64,000 nucleotides of DNA, taken from Prionace glauca (taxonomy: Eukaryota > Chordata > Chondrichthyes > Carcharhiniformes > Carcharhinidae). Each line of letters begins with the position of its first letter. Position 1 is the stretch's first letter. Location of the stretch: positions 4,122,863 through 4,186,862 of the forward strand of contig CM075736.1 in the NCBI GenBank assembly GCA_037974335.1, in the 5' to 3' direction. The position numbers and the translations under genes are program-made. The notes under the pieces are model-generated. The model saw only the letters and a program-made list of their open reading frames with translations, was not told where the DNA came from and ran no database searches. Positions 44,533 to 56,096 of this stretch are shown here, in pieces.

Positions 44533-44799
44533 ATGGACCAGAATCCCTTAATATATCCAAGAGTCCACAATTTCTTTTCCACGTTTCGGGGTCAAATGTA
44601 AAATTTTCCTGTTCTGCTGTTTCAAAACCCACTTCTGAATTTCAGTGGTATCTCAATGGTAATTCTCTTCAAAAAAATGGACAGCAGCTAATCATTACTG
44701 ATATATCCTTGAAAGACACTGGTAATTATACTTGTGAGGCCTATAACAATGCAACAAAAAAATATAGCCTGGCAACAACTGACATGATGGTTGTGGTAG
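44533..44799 (+). CDS. Exon 6: Ig domain B2
   Basis: Acceptor CATTTATTATAG, donor G|GTACGT; 267 bases, one codon longer than B1 and B3 (MMVVVG end). Reads (Y)GPESLNISKSPQF, GSNVKFSCSAVSKP, EFQWYLNGNSLQKN, QQLIITDISLKDTGNYTCEA and YNNATKKYS. All structural residues kept. By hand count about 61 of 87 positions are identical to B1 but only about half to B3. Sequons NIS, NYT, NAT. Confidence 0.92.
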
Positions 44800-45857
44800 G
44801 TACGTAATATTTCTAGAGAAGTTAGAAGTGATTTTTCTTTTCCCATGGTGAAATTTGCTTGTTTTATTGTCTTATTTGTTGAAATAGAAAAATTGTGTTT
44901 TTTGATTATTATATTTCAGGATCTTAAAGTGTCATACTAAGTAATGAGGCATGTATTGCTGTCAATATTAACACTAATTTACATAGAAATTGTGCATGCA
45001 GCAATAATTTTTTAATTTAAGAGGCAGCTGAAGACAAAAACAGTATATCATAAAATTATAACCATACATGGCTAAACAATATGAATACTAACAAAAATCT
45101 GTTGTTTTGTTATCATAAGAACAGGCATGAGTTTTTTTTTAAATTTTGGGTTCATTAACATTTGGGAATAACTAAATTAAAAAATGAATTGAATGATTTG
45201 TCTTCAATGTTGGCAAATTGTCTTGCTTCAATCTTGTTCTGCAAACATCACTGTTTCCAAAATTTCTTTTATTACTTCTCAATGTGCTTGCATTGCACAA
45301 AAACATTTGTTTCCATATTTGAATCCTAATTTTCTCAAGGAAACTTTGACATTAATAACTTACAAATGTGTAAGTTTTTGTTTGTAGATTGACAAATAAT
45401 TTAGTTACATTCAGGTGAAACTGTTACACGATATTGTGCTGACTTATACAGTACCACGTGGCTAAAGAAGCTGTTGAACTAGAAAACAAAATCCATTAAT
45501 CAGCAAAACAATTGGAAAAGGAGAAGAAAGAGTAAATGTCAAAAACATGTACATTTTCTTTGTAATTTTATGCAGCCTTCACCTAGCATAGCAATAATGG
45601 ACTAACAATTGAATCACTACCCACCACTACTTCTATGAAAGCAAATCCAAATGAAAACCAATGAATTGATAATGGATTTATTGTCTGATTCATTTTGTAT
45701 ACAGGTTAATAACTAATCCTTTTCATTCCTGTGGTTTTTGAAGCTAAACTTTGAAATCTCTCATTTGATATTAAAAGCTATGTGTTTTGAGTGATGTGAG
45801 TTGAGAATCCAATTATTTGACAATTATTTGACATCCTGCCTGTCATGGCTCAGTGTC
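44800..45857. other. Intron B2-A3, proximal part
   Basis: AT-rich, no repeat assigned. Just before the CR1 insertion a short direct repeat TGTCATGGCT (about 45841 and 45855) is seen. Confidence 0.45.
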
Positions 45858-46624
45858 ATGGCTATTACTTACGTGGCGAAAAACTGCAGCATGCGACGGT
45901 GCAGAGGGACCTCGGGGTCCTTGTGCATGAGTCGCAAAAACCCAGCCTGCAGGTGCAGCAGATGGTCAGGAAGGCGAATGGGATGCTGGCCTTCATAGTG
46001 AGGGGGATTGAATATAAAAGTAGGGAGGTCTTGCTGCAGCTGTATAGGGCACTGGTGAGGCCGCAGCTGGAGTACTGTGTGCAGTTTTGGTCGCCGCACT
46101 TAAGCAAGGATATTTGGGCATTGGAGGGAGTACAGAGGAGGTTTACTAGGCTGTTACCAGAGTTGAGGGGGTTGAAATATGAGGAGAGGCTGAATAAACT
46201 AGGCTTGTACTCGTTAGAGTATAGAAGAATGAGGGGAGATCTCATTGAGACATATAAGATGATGAATGGGATGGATAGGATAGAGGTGGAGAGGCTCTTC
46301 CCGCTCAAAGGACAGTAGGACTAGAGGGCACAGCCTCAAGTTAAAGGGGGGGCGGTTTAGAATGGAGTTGAGGAGGAAGTTCTTCACTCAAAGGGTGGTG
46401 AATTTCTGGAATTCTCTGCCCGTTGAAGTGGTAGAGGCTGCCTCGCTAAATATTTTTAAGATGCGGATTGATAGGTTTTTGATAGGTAAGGGGATTTAGG
46501 GTTATGGGGAGAGGGCGGGGATGTGGAACTGAGACACGACAGATCAGCCATGATCTTATTGAATGGCGGGGCAGGCTCGAAGGACTAGATGGCCTACTCC
46601 TGCTCCTATTTCTTATGTTCTTAT
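45858..46624 (+). mobile_element. CR1-like LINE, young, strongly 5'-truncated
   Basis: Starts within the region encoding YYLRGEKLQHATVQRDLGVL and stays open to 46318, giving about 150 codons of C-terminal ORF2 (QVQQMVRKANGMLAFIVRGI, ALEGVQRRFTRLLPELRGLK, GDLIETYKMMNGMDRIEVE). The 3' coding part and UTR follow with the tail CTTATGTTCTTAT at 46612-46624. Near-identical to 31890-32645, so recent. Confidence 0.95.
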
Positions 46625-46699
46625 GTGCTGCTCATTTTGCTTCTGAAGTAGAATGTTGTAAGTATAAGCTCCACTTCAAGAGTTGTGTTCAATCTCTGC

Positions 46700-46890
46700 T
46701 GATGCACGAATGCAGCATCGTCAGGTGAACATAAAAGATCCCATGGCACGTTTTGGAAAACATTTATTGGCATTTTTTTTTAAAAGAGTTGGTGGTCTTC
46801 TCGGTGTAGTTGCCAACCTTTACCTAGCAAACAACATCCCAAAGGTGTTTATCTAATTAGTACCTGTGAGGCCTTACACAAATTGGCTGT
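46700..46890 (+). repeat. SINE-type 3' body fragment
   Basis: GTGAACATAAAAGATCCCAT and GGCACGTTTTG, later CAAACAACATCCCAAAGGTG and ACAAATTGGCTGTCACAT, follow the order I recall for the 3' body of the SINE family whose head is at 33465-33612. Confidence 0.5.
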
Positions 46891-47536
46891 CACATCCAGG
46901 TTTGGGAGATATTTGTGCGGACAGTGCTAATGGGCAGGGGGAGGAGGCGTGCAGGCAACGCTTACAGAATTTGACTCACAAGCCACACGACCTGATAATC
47001 TGCATGGTCAGTGTTCAAAGCAGTCTATCTGGCATGCACCCCTTCGATTGCCATGTTAATTCACTGATGCTAAGACTTGTGCTGAACAACTGCGATCCGT
47101 GGCCGACGAATAAGATGTGCCAATTATCGAGTCCCTTTGTTGTTGTCCATCTTGTGAACTTCTGTTTGGACCTTATTGTTTCCTTAAACTTCAGTCCTCT
47201 TTCTCTAGATCTGGTTGGAAGCTGCTGGAATTCAGGTAGATGGTAAAGTACCTATTTATCCCAAACTTCCTTCCTCAATGGTATTTGCATCACAGGCCCT
47301 TTCCAACCCCCTCTGTTCCACTACATTGCCCTATCTTACTGAAAATTCTTTCAGCTCAGTCTCATCAATATCATGAGGTTCCCAACAAATAATTGATAAC
47401 CCTTTGTCTGGGTATTGGATTAAATGTCATGTTTCTGCATCGCTAGATTCATTTTCACAGTAGCCTGGCCTTGGGCCCGTGGTAGCAAATCTGTTCCCTA
47501 ATTCATTGATCACCAGGCCTTCAGAGTGGAATCTGT
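46891..47536. other. No recognised feature
   Basis: Intron sequence without assignable repeats; open frame 46866-47246 has no splice sites or Ig motifs. Confidence 0.4.
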
Positions 47537-47697
47537 GGCCAAGATTTTCTATTCCAACTGTGGTGGAGGTGGTTCATCATTGGCCAGTAGCAGGATCTAC
47601 TGGTCCCACTGAAGGCAGTGGCATTTTTCACAGCTCACCAGCCAAGCTGCAGAAACCCACTAGTCAATAGTGAACCACCTCCTCATCTCATCTAAAA
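47537..47697. mobile_element. MITE-like element
   Basis: Left GGCCAAGATTTTCTATTCC and right CTAAAAATCCCAGCCTG are imperfect inverted repeats; inner parts GTGGTGGAGGTGGTTCA and TGAACCACCTCCTCAT also pair. Confidence 0.55.
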
Positions 47698-48002
47698 ATC
47701 CCAGCCTGTACTGTTTGTTTTGTCTCCTGTCAGGGCTGTGCCATCAGGGCTTTGACAATATGAGGTGGATTTCCAGTGATGGGGTCAGTTTCCTGGAATC
47801 CTCAGCCACAATGGGTACTGGGTCAGCAGGTAGTGGCGTTGGAGATTTTATCAAGAATACTCATCAATTTTCACTTCCAATAAGTTTTAGGCTTTACTTC
47901 CTCCACAAGTTGATCTGATTATACTTCTGAATGTGGTCTTTGAAGGGTTTTATGTTATGTTTCCTCCTGACCTTGATCCTTCCTCAATGGCTGACATGAT
48001 TG

Positions 48003-48056
48003 TGAGTGTATGTGTGCGTGTGAGAATGTGAATGTGTGTGTGAGTGAGTATGAGAG
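48003..48056 (+). repeat. GT/GA-rich microsatellite
   Basis: Interrupted GTGTGT and GTGAGT repeats over about 54 bases. Confidence 0.75.
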
Positions 48057-48639
48057 AACCCTATGGACTGACAGCTTGGTGTGGGGGGAACACACCCTCT
48101 CCTTCTCTTCCTTCCTCGCTAAAATCTTATGCGAATACCCACACACTGGGCAGAAGAAGTAGAAAACTCAGACTGAAAGGCAACCCCCACCCGACCTCCA
48201 CTTTCATATGAATTCCATTGAGGCCAGATCAGAGCGTGCACCACCAGAGCAGAATACAAGGTTGTTAGTTAAATACAACTCCTTAGTTTGGACCTGGTTC
48301 CCTACTCCTACCTTGGTGACCAGGACCAGGACTTTTCTCTCACTCACTATGCTTCGTATGTAAATAAGCAAAAAAAGGTTTTGTTAATTAATCTCTGCTG
48401 CTTGGCAGTTTTTAATAATCCTTGTATTAATTATTCACTTTTTAAAATTATCAATATATTGTATTGTATTGATTTTTTTGGTTAGCGAGTTATTTATGAT
48501 TTCTTTTTGAAATTTGCAAATAACATTGCACAAAATCAAATCTCAGGCAGCTGCTGCTGGGTTTCTGGCTGAAGGAGAATTAGAGGCACACAAGAAGCCT
48601 GATTGTTTGTTTTTTAGAAGGTCTGGCAAAAGAGGTTAT

Positions 48640-48840
48640 TTTTGCTCCAAAAGAAACGAGAATGTTAGAAATGTTCAGCACATCTGGTCAGATCTGTACA
48701 AAGCAAAACAGAGGTCCAGGGCTCTTCAGAACCAATGTGGATTATTAACTTGAAGCATTGACCATTTCACTCCCCTAGCTGATTATTTTCCACATTTTGT
48801 TTTGTTTACATATCAGATTCCCAGCATCTCAGTACTTTGT
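48640..48840. repeat. Degraded R4 repeat
   Basis: Ends with CAGATTCCCAGCATCTCAGT and ACTTTG, like the R4 tail at 18950-18985; the rest is weak. Confidence 0.35.
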
Positions 48841-49561
48841 TGTCCTATTGCATGCTCCATGCTGGGAAGTTGAAATTATGGCTAGTTTCAATTTAGAATA
48901 AGTAAATATTTATTGTATTGCAAAATATAATTTTTCTGTTAACAAAGCCCATTTGTGTGGATAGAAATAGCACATTATTGCAGGTGAATTAGTTGGTGCT
49001 AATTTATTGGAGGGTTTTGTATTTTTAAACTCCCAAGATAAACGAAGAGTCATGCACCAGATGGAATATGTCATATAGTTCAAGGTATTCTCATTTATAT
49101 ATAGGATTGTTGTTTACAATGCTTGTGCGTTTTTCATTTGGATATTATTGTCCAGATATTGCAGAGGGCCAAGTTCAAAGCAGCAGCACTATTTACATAA
49201 CTTAAATTCCCAAATTGTGTGTAATTATCTGACAAATATATGGTTATAAATGTATCAATTACCAAAACCTGGATATCACTGGATTTATAAATAGAGGCAT
49301 AAACTACAAAGTTTTGCCAACCCCATATAAAATAGTCTGACCCCACAGCAACTATTGTTCCCAAATCTGAACACCCAAAGGATGTGAAGGATGGAGGTTA
49401 AGATGGTAGGGAGGTGTGGTGGAAATAAGTGTCCCAGAAGCAGGAGACGCACCACAGTCTAGGATTTCTCTTCCTGACTGCAGTCATAGCTTCCCACATT
49501 AGAATAACAGCTGCATTTGAAAAGTACTAAATTAGATGTGAAACACTTTAAAACTTTCTGA
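48841..49561. other. No recognised feature
   Basis: AT-rich intron sequence. Confidence 0.4.
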
Positions 49562-49695
49562 AATGTATATGGAGCACTGCAGGTGTTCCTACATTGTAAG
49601 GACTGCAACAGTTCAGGAAAGCAGGCTAGTCTAGCAATTAGGGATGGGCAATAAATGCTGCTTTGCCACTTCCCATGAACAATTAAAAAACAAAT
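49562..49695 (+). mobile_element. LINE-B 3' end fragment
   Basis: AGGACTGCAACAGTTCAGGA, AATTAGGGATGGGCAATAAA and TGCTGCTTTGCCA-TTCCCATGAACAATT followed by an A-rich tail. Confidence 0.75.
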
Positions 49696-50717
49696 GAAAA
49701 GAATGGGGAAAGAAATGCTTATCTGATTAATGTATGAATGAGAAGAATAAATATGCTGAGAAATGAAGTAACTTGTAAATCAACCTAGACTTCATTCTTT
49801 GGGGTAAACAAGCTTCCATTTAAAGCCAACAGATGTATGTCATCCAATTCAGCTATACACTGTCAAGATAGGTTAAGTTGAAAGTTATCATGCAGGATTA
49901 TACTGTAGGTTATTGTGGAGTGAATTGAGCGTAGGCTGATGCTGGCGGCATCAAAGTTAATTGTGACAGTGTAACCAGCATTTGCTGAAACTGTCTCAGG
50001 AGGCACATTATCCCTACAATAACATTGGCCCTGAGGGAGTTCACACAACATATACAGAATTACTATTTAACAGACTATTGGAAGCACAACAACTTCTTAT
50101 CAAAGGTTTACTTAATATCCTTTGGTAGTCTTTTACCCTTTAATAGAATGAAGATATCTTTAAAAATTTCACTCTTTTTCTTCAGCTGATGCCTAATTAT
50201 ATGTTGTTGATGTGCCTTTGCACAATGTAATTTTTTTTTTGCCTGTTCCAATATCCAGTTTATTATCTTCCATCTACATAACATCACATTGTTCCACAAG
50301 GTACAGACTCATAGCTGATCAGATTCTAATGTTTTGTATTTCATTCTCTTTGTTCACTTTTACACATTTTGAAGCTAATTCACATTTAGAAGCTAAGGAA
50401 TATCTTTTCTTTGAATTAGACATATGTCTGAACTACAAATAAAAGTGAAATGTTGCAAAGTGAATAAATCTTATTTTGAGAATGATCGGAAAAACAAAGC
50501 GCCAAACAGAAGCACAAATCTCTGTTGCGCAGGGTTTGATCTCTGGTATCAACATATGGAACTTACTAAGTTTTATCTCAAAGTATTAAGATTAATTTTC
50601 TGTAAGAGTTCTGTAAAAATTCAGCACACAAGTTCTATCTTTAGAATCAGGCATTAAATTCACCATCCTCCAAATTTACTTCTGAAGTGCGCTAACTACT
50701 CTCCTGTGTTTTGACAG
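49696..50717. other. Intron B2-A3, distal part
   Basis: No exon or repeat assigned. Confidence 0.45.
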
Positions 50718-50993
50718 AACCTGTTTCCAAGCTCAATGTTAAAGCCAATGCCACCAATCCAGTAGAACACAATGACACCGTGGCTCTGACATGCTTCGCA
50801 TCAGGCACAGCAATTTCATATCAGTGGCTTGAGGACAATAGCACTATTAATCCTGATGACAGGTTTGATCTAAGTGATGATAATAGAACCCTGACTATTT
50901 CTGGAGTGTTGCGGTCTGATGGAGAATTCACATGCTATGCATTCAACTCCTTTAGTGGAATGAAAAGTGACCCATACCATCTAAATGTCACCT
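50718..50993 (+). CDS. Exon 7: Ig domain A3
   Basis: Acceptor GTGTTTTGACAG, donor T|GTAAGT; 276 bases, phase 1. Reads (E)PVSKLNVKANATNPVEHN, DTVALTCFASGTA, YQWLEDNSTINP, LTISGVLRSDGEFTCYAFN and SDPYHLNVT. Cysteines and tryptophan conserved. Sequons NAT, NDT, NST, NRT, NVT. Sister of A2 by sequence and by its acceptor region. Confidence 0.92.
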
Positions 50994-52027
50994 GTAAGTG
51001 TCCCAACGGATCATTATTTTTATAACTTATTACCATTCCCACTGAATTTGTGATTGGAAAAGAGAAAATTTTGAATCTTTGCATATAAAATTACTTCCTG
51101 AAATTTGTAAAAATGGTGAGCTACTTGCATACAACATCAAGGCTAATTGGCTCTGAGTTTGTTTTAAGAAGTATACTTGAAATATTTTGATCTTAATCAA
51201 ACAGGATTGGTAATAAGGATATTCATTGATGGGTGGTGGTGGTGAACAGTTTGTGTTGCCTACACATCTATTTATTTACAAAATAATCTCACACAAAATA
51301 ACTTTTTAGAGTGTGCAAACTATTGAGTTATGATTTCAATTGCCACTGGATATAACTATTCAATTTTAACTCTACTAGTGGTGAAAGCTGATGATATAAT
51401 CCATATGGGTTAAATAAATGTTATCAGAACAGTTATCACTAACTACTGATTCAATTAGAGTTTGATATTTGCATTTAAGTTAATCAGTTCATTTTAGATC
51501 CCAAATAAAAATGAAATTCAGGTAACATTGAGAATGAGATTCCTATTTGAACAAATTTAATTATTATATTTTAAAAATCACAATATTTGATACTACAATA
51601 TGAGGCCAGCAGTTTTTCACAAATCACACATTTTAAGAGAAGCTGTAAGTTATCTAAATTCCAGCTCACTAAAGGAAATAGATCCTCTCTGAACTCCAAC
51701 AACATCAATGTTTAACATGAGTAACTAGAAAGCATCAGAAGCAGAATGCTTTTGCAATTTTGTCTATTCAAATCTTGTGTCACCATTGCTACCTGATTGA
51801 GCTTAGTGAAGTAGCCTCAAACTGCCAGACACACACTGCACTGTGGAACATAGGGAGAGGTAAGGCCTGTTTGACTCCATGCCAAATCACTGTGGTGCTC
51901 TGTAGCTCTATCAATGCCAGGAGAAAAGTCATTATGGCTGTAGTCATCTATTTTCCAAAGATTATCCTTCAAATGCTTCACTTCCAATTGTATAAAGCTA
52001 ATTGGTTGCTCAGTGGTAGACTAGTAT
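50994..52027. other. Intron A3-B3
   Basis: AT-rich, no mobile element assigned. Confidence 0.45.
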
Positions 52028-52210
52028 TGGGAAACTGATATTGTGTCCCACCAATACAAACTGGGAACTGGAATTTGGATCTCATCACCACACAATGGAA
52101 AACTGGTATTGAGCCCTACCATTACATACTTGGGAAAATTGACACCGAGCCCCCAACATCACACAACGGGAAATTGACATTGGGTCCCATCAATAAAGCA
52201 ATGGGGAAAA
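52028..52210 (+). repeat. Minisatellite, about 35 bp x 5, near exon B3
   Basis: Unit starts TGGGAAACTG, TGGGAACTGG, TGGAAAACTGG, TGGGAAAATT, CGGGAAATTG at 52028, 52062, 52095, 52131 and 52167, with a sixth start at 52202; each unit continues with a TATTGxGxCCCACCA-like stretch. Period 33-36 bases, units diverged. It lies about 160 bases before the acceptor of B3. Confidence 0.8.
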
Positions 52211-52371
52211 TGGCACAATTTCTTGACTTTAGTACCAGCATGATTGACGGTGTGTAGAAAACACGAAGTATGTAGTTTCTGTGGTGGTGGTGATCTCCTC
52301 TCATTGTATAGTCCACTACTGCGTTTTGTTTTAGCATAATTTATTACAATACATTTGTGCATTTATTTTAG

Positions 52372-52635
52372 ATGGACCGGATCTCCCTAATATATTCATA
52401 GACCCTGATTTTCCTGCTTACTTTACTGGAAGAACCATTACCATTTCTTGTTCTGCGGACTCAAATCCACCTGCAGAATTGGAATGGTATCTCAACAATA
52501 CCTCTCTTCAACAAAAAGGGCAACGACTAACCATTGCTAGCATTACTTTGAATAACACTGGAAATTATACCTGTCAGGCATTTAACAATTTAACAAAAAG
52601 GTACAGTGCCTCAACAAAACAAATAGTTGTAATAG
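52372..52635 (+). CDS. Exon 8: Ig domain B3
   Basis: Acceptor GCATTTATTTTAG, donor G|GTAGGT; 264 bases, phase 1. Reads (Y)GPDLPNIFIDPDFPAYF, GRTITISCSADSNPPAE, LEWYLNNTSLQQKG, RLTIASITLNNTGNYTCQA and FNNLTKRYS. Cysteines and tryptophan conserved. The GPD start and YTCQA are closest to mammalian CEACAM B domains. The most divergent of the three B exons. It ends in phase 1, so at least one more coding exon must follow, but none is seen up to 64000. Confidence 0.9.
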
Positions 52636-53464
52636 GTAGGTAACACATTTCTCAATTTTATTTTTCTTCACTCGTGAAATCGTGAAGGTGCCTATTAGTT
52701 AATTTATAAATAGAGTGAAAATGAAGAGGTCATTGACAAAGAAAATACAGCTCCATGGTCCTGTTAGTTTTGCTGATAAAATTGTGGATAACGCTGTATT
52801 TTGCATTGATAAATAATTTTCACATTAATGCTATAAGTATCAAAATATCAAATTGTTTTAACCCTTGATGAGTTTCCAATTTTTTTTACTTGCATATACA
52901 TTTTCAAACTGAGCCTACTTTCTAAGGGAGGACGCTTCCCCCCACACCACCCCGCTTCAGTGATGAAAGCTATTTGTTTCTTATACATCTTAAAGCATTT
53001 CATACCAGCTCTTAACTTTATTTTGATTATATTAGTGAAGTGAACCGCAAATTTTATTTTAGTCTTGTTGATTTGTTCAATCATGTTCTCTTCCCTAAGT
53101 CAAAACAAAATTAGGCTCAATTTGGTTTGCTGCCTAATATTCCACAAATGATATTTAAATGAACAACTCATTTTATTTGCAGTAAAAGTCCAGAATGAGA
53201 TCACAAAAGTTGCTCTCAGACCTTAATTGGCAAGCATTCTGTAAATCAGGAGAGTCATGTCAGATCAGATTAGTTGATAGTTACACATCACCTGAGTTTG
53301 ATGCTTTAGTAACATTAACCAAATCCAAACACTGTATTAACTAAGTCTAGTTTTAAAAAGTGGTTATTTATTGCAACATTTATAGAGACCATTTAAATAT
53401 ATCTTAAGACTTTTCAGCGCATCCTTTTAAAATATTGATTATTTGGTCCAACGGTGCTGATTTC
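52636..53464. other. Downstream intron, no feature
   Basis: No further Ig exon; no splice-flanked open frame. No repeat assigned. Confidence 0.45.
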
Positions 53465-53800
53465 ATGATTTCAAATGCAGGGGCCAGAATTTTATGCTTC
53501 CCCACAGCAGGTTCTGAAATGGTGATGGTGGTCGATGGAGGAAGGGGTGTTGATAGCGTGAAATTCTATAGACAGCATTCTGTCCAGATCCTGCCCACAC
53601 TGACCTGCTCACAGTTTTATGCTGGGCCTCAGATGGCAAGCTCCTGCACTTGCCCCAGTTAAGACCCTTATGTATCCATGTAAGGGCTTTTTACCATCCA
53701 GCCTTAAATTTTCAGGCTGGTAAGTGATAGATCCTTGGAGAGCTGGAAGTTGAATGAACTTCGATCTTGTGTGCCAAGGGCAGGAAAGGGGAGAGCACCT
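53465..53800. other. Repeat-like GC-richer stretch
   Basis: GGGGCCAGAATTTTATGCTT at the left has the look of the MITE-like ends above, but a clear inverted partner is not found. Confidence 0.35.
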
Positions 53801-54494
53801 CCATCAGAAGCTGCAATCTTACCGTGGATGCCCTCCCCTTGTGACCTTTTCCCTCCTTCCCCTATAATGTATCCTCTGGGACTTTGATTGCCCTCCTTAC
53901 AACTGAATTCCCTGCCCCCTTCTTACTGGCAATCATTTTTGCTGGATAAGGGTGCAGGTTGCAAGCCATACTTTGCTGATTCCATTGTGGGGGTGGACAT
54001 TGAGAGCTTGTGCAACTTGTTGGAAAAGTTGGACCGGTTTTTCCAGGAGACATGGTTTATGGCTCTGCAAAAGAGTTGCAATCATGGGGAAAGCGCTGGT
54101 TGGAGTTGGCAAAGGTTTTGCAGGTAGATTTAAAGGCAGTTATATGGTGTATGATAATTTAAATATTTAAGTATGTATTTCAGGCTTTTTAATGGTTTTC
54201 ATTGTGTTTTTAATGCAATAATTATCATAAGGCTCTGTTCTTAAAAGATAAGTAGAGTAATATATTGATAGCATTGTACATTGAGATGCATTAGGGCACT
54301 TATTCCACGTCAAAAATGTTCTTATGTATTCAAACTCATTGTAGAATGTGTATGAGCGACCCTGTTGTAAACATCTGAACATTTAAAATCTGGCTACCTG
54401 TTCTTTTAATTTCAAATGAGTCCATTGTATTCAATGCCAATTGGATGACCTTTACAGCTGAGCTCAGTTTGAATGATTAGCTGAATTTCAAAAA
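53801..54494. other. No recognised feature
   Basis: Intron or intergenic sequence; the short frames carry no motifs. Confidence 0.4.
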
Positions 54495-54585
54495 CCACAG
54501 GCGGGATTCTCCGATCTCATCCATGCCTGCTCCATTGCAAGTGAGAACAGAGAATTTGGAGTTTCAGCCAAAGCTGTATTATTGC
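54495..54585. mobile_element. GGGATTCTCC-type end fragment
   Basis: GCGGGATTCTCCGATCTCAT and GAGAACAGAGAATTTGGAGT. A like fragment is at 62052-62130 (GGCAGAATCCTCTGATCTCG, AATGGAGAATTTGGC). Confidence 0.45.
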
Positions 54586-54589
54586 AAGA

Positions 54590-54880
54590 AGCTGTCCTTG
54601 AGTCAGTTGGTACAGGTTTTCAGACTCTTGAATCTTTTTCCTGATGGAAGAAAGTGTGAGAGATACTGTCCAGGGTGCGTGGGGTCCTTGATTATGCTGG
54701 CTGCTTTTCCGAGGCAGCGGGAGATGTAAAAGGTATCAAAGGATGGGGGGCTGGTTTGCGTGATGGATTAGGCTACATTCACAATTCTCTGTGGTTTATT
54801 GCAGTCTTGGTCAGAGCAACAGCCATACCAAGCTGTGCTACATCCAGAAAGAATATTTTCTATGGTGCAAAATTTGGCGA
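54590..54880 (+). repeat. Dispersed repeat R1, second part
   Basis: CTTGAGTCAGTTGGTACAGG, TTTTTCCTGATGGAAGAAAG, GTGCGTGGGGTCCTTGATTA and CAAGCTGTGCTACATCCAGA. Aligns with 13605-13745 and extends further. Confidence 0.75.
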
Positions 54881-56096
54881 GAGCTATAGTGGGCATTATT
54901 ACATCTCATAAGATGTGCATATAGTGGATATTGGATGAGTGGCAATGGAGGGTTTTTGGGGGCATGCGGGTATGAAGGAGCAAGGAAGAGGCATGGGAAT
55001 TATGAGGAGGCACAGGAGTTGACCTATTTCCTTGTCCTGACAACAGCCACTTATTTCTGGTGCAGATCCTGATTTTAAACTAACCATGAAGGTACACACT
55101 GTGCAAATACTTGAGCTGGTAGCTGCAAATGTTCAATCATCAAGTGACTACACTTCTTCAAGGCTAAGTTCCTCCTCTCACACTTCTCATTCTTTCCGAA
55201 GGGGCTGACCAGCTACCCTTCTCAGATATCTAAAAGCATAAAATAATTGAAGGGTGGGGGTAGTTGGCAGTGTGGAGATAAGAGAAAGAGGCCGGGGTGA
55301 TCCACAGTCACTCTGTTTGCAGTTTTCATTTCATGTCATCTTTCAGGACAAGAGAGGACCAGCACCAGGCAACAACTTACCATCATCTAGCATGGCCTAT
55401 GCTGCATTAGCTGCCATTATCTCTGTAGTAGTGCTGCCAATGATCCAAAGCTTAATCTGCTCCTCAGGTCCTGGTTCTCTGACTTGTCCACATGTTACGG
55501 ATAACCTTCTTCAGGAGAGAGGACTGAATATCATTTACTGTGTGATTGTGTGATGCCAGCCCTTGCATATTAGCTAGAAGTATACGATGGCAGCAACAGA
55601 TGTATATGTGGCTGACGTGCTTGTAAAGCACGTCTGGCTAAGATGTAGATGTAAGGGAGTGAGTGAGTCCTGAACGTCAGGATGTGGTGCCTGGCACAAT
55701 ATGAGTGGTGTCACTTGTATGATTGTGATGTCCAGTGTGCTGATGCATTTATCCATCTTGACCACTCAAGTGAGATCATTAAATCTTTACTGGCACTGCT
55801 GCCAGATGAGATATTCTGGGTATTCACAATCCTTGCTACATGTTTTCACTCCCTCCCCTGGGTCATTCTGGAGGCTTCTCACAACCTACTGAAACACATC
55901 TCCTTGCCAGCTTCTGCTTCTCAGCATAGTGAGTGCCGGGCAACAACACTAAATCCTGGGCCCTCTCCTTCATTTAGTGTGACACAGTTTCTTGGTCAGG
56001 GACCAAAAGCAACTATCGAGCAACCTGCCGTCCATTACTGCAACTTTGTTTCATAGCGACTGAACCTTTAAACAGGAAAAGGTGCCAGAAACATGT
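54881..56096. other. Unassigned stretch
   Basis: 55254-56056 has longer open frames and moderate GC content and could be old transposon debris, but no motif is recognised. Confidence 0.35.

Larger units (their letters stand above)
19235..52635 (+). other. CEACAM-like Ig superfamily gene, 8 exons seen, 3' end not found
   Basis: Exons: leader 19235-19280, N 19427-19744, A1 35538-35813, B1 37322-37585, A2 41330-41605, B2 44533-44799, A3 50718-50993, B3 52372-52635. Every intron interrupts after the first base of a codon (phase 1), so any exon can be skipped or duplicated without a frame change. The predicted ectodomain is N-A1-B1-A2-B2-A3-B3 with many N-glycosylation sequons, as in mammalian CEACAMs, which act as cell-surface adhesion and recognition molecules. 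The first large intron (15.8 kb) is filled with repeats. No membrane anchor was found downstream. An alternative placement is near HEPACAM or another member of the same broad group, but the alternating A/B exons and the tyrosine codon split between A and B exons (leading into GPE or GPD) favour CEACAM. Confidence 0.85.

Noticed and set aside
55254-55553. Open frame with a hydrophobic stretch after a plausible acceptor, considered as the transmembrane exon of the CEACAM-like gene
   Set aside because: The open frame requires a phase-0 junction while the gene uses phase 1 throughout, charged anchor residues after the hydrophobic run are missing, and the surrounding text looks like repeat debris.
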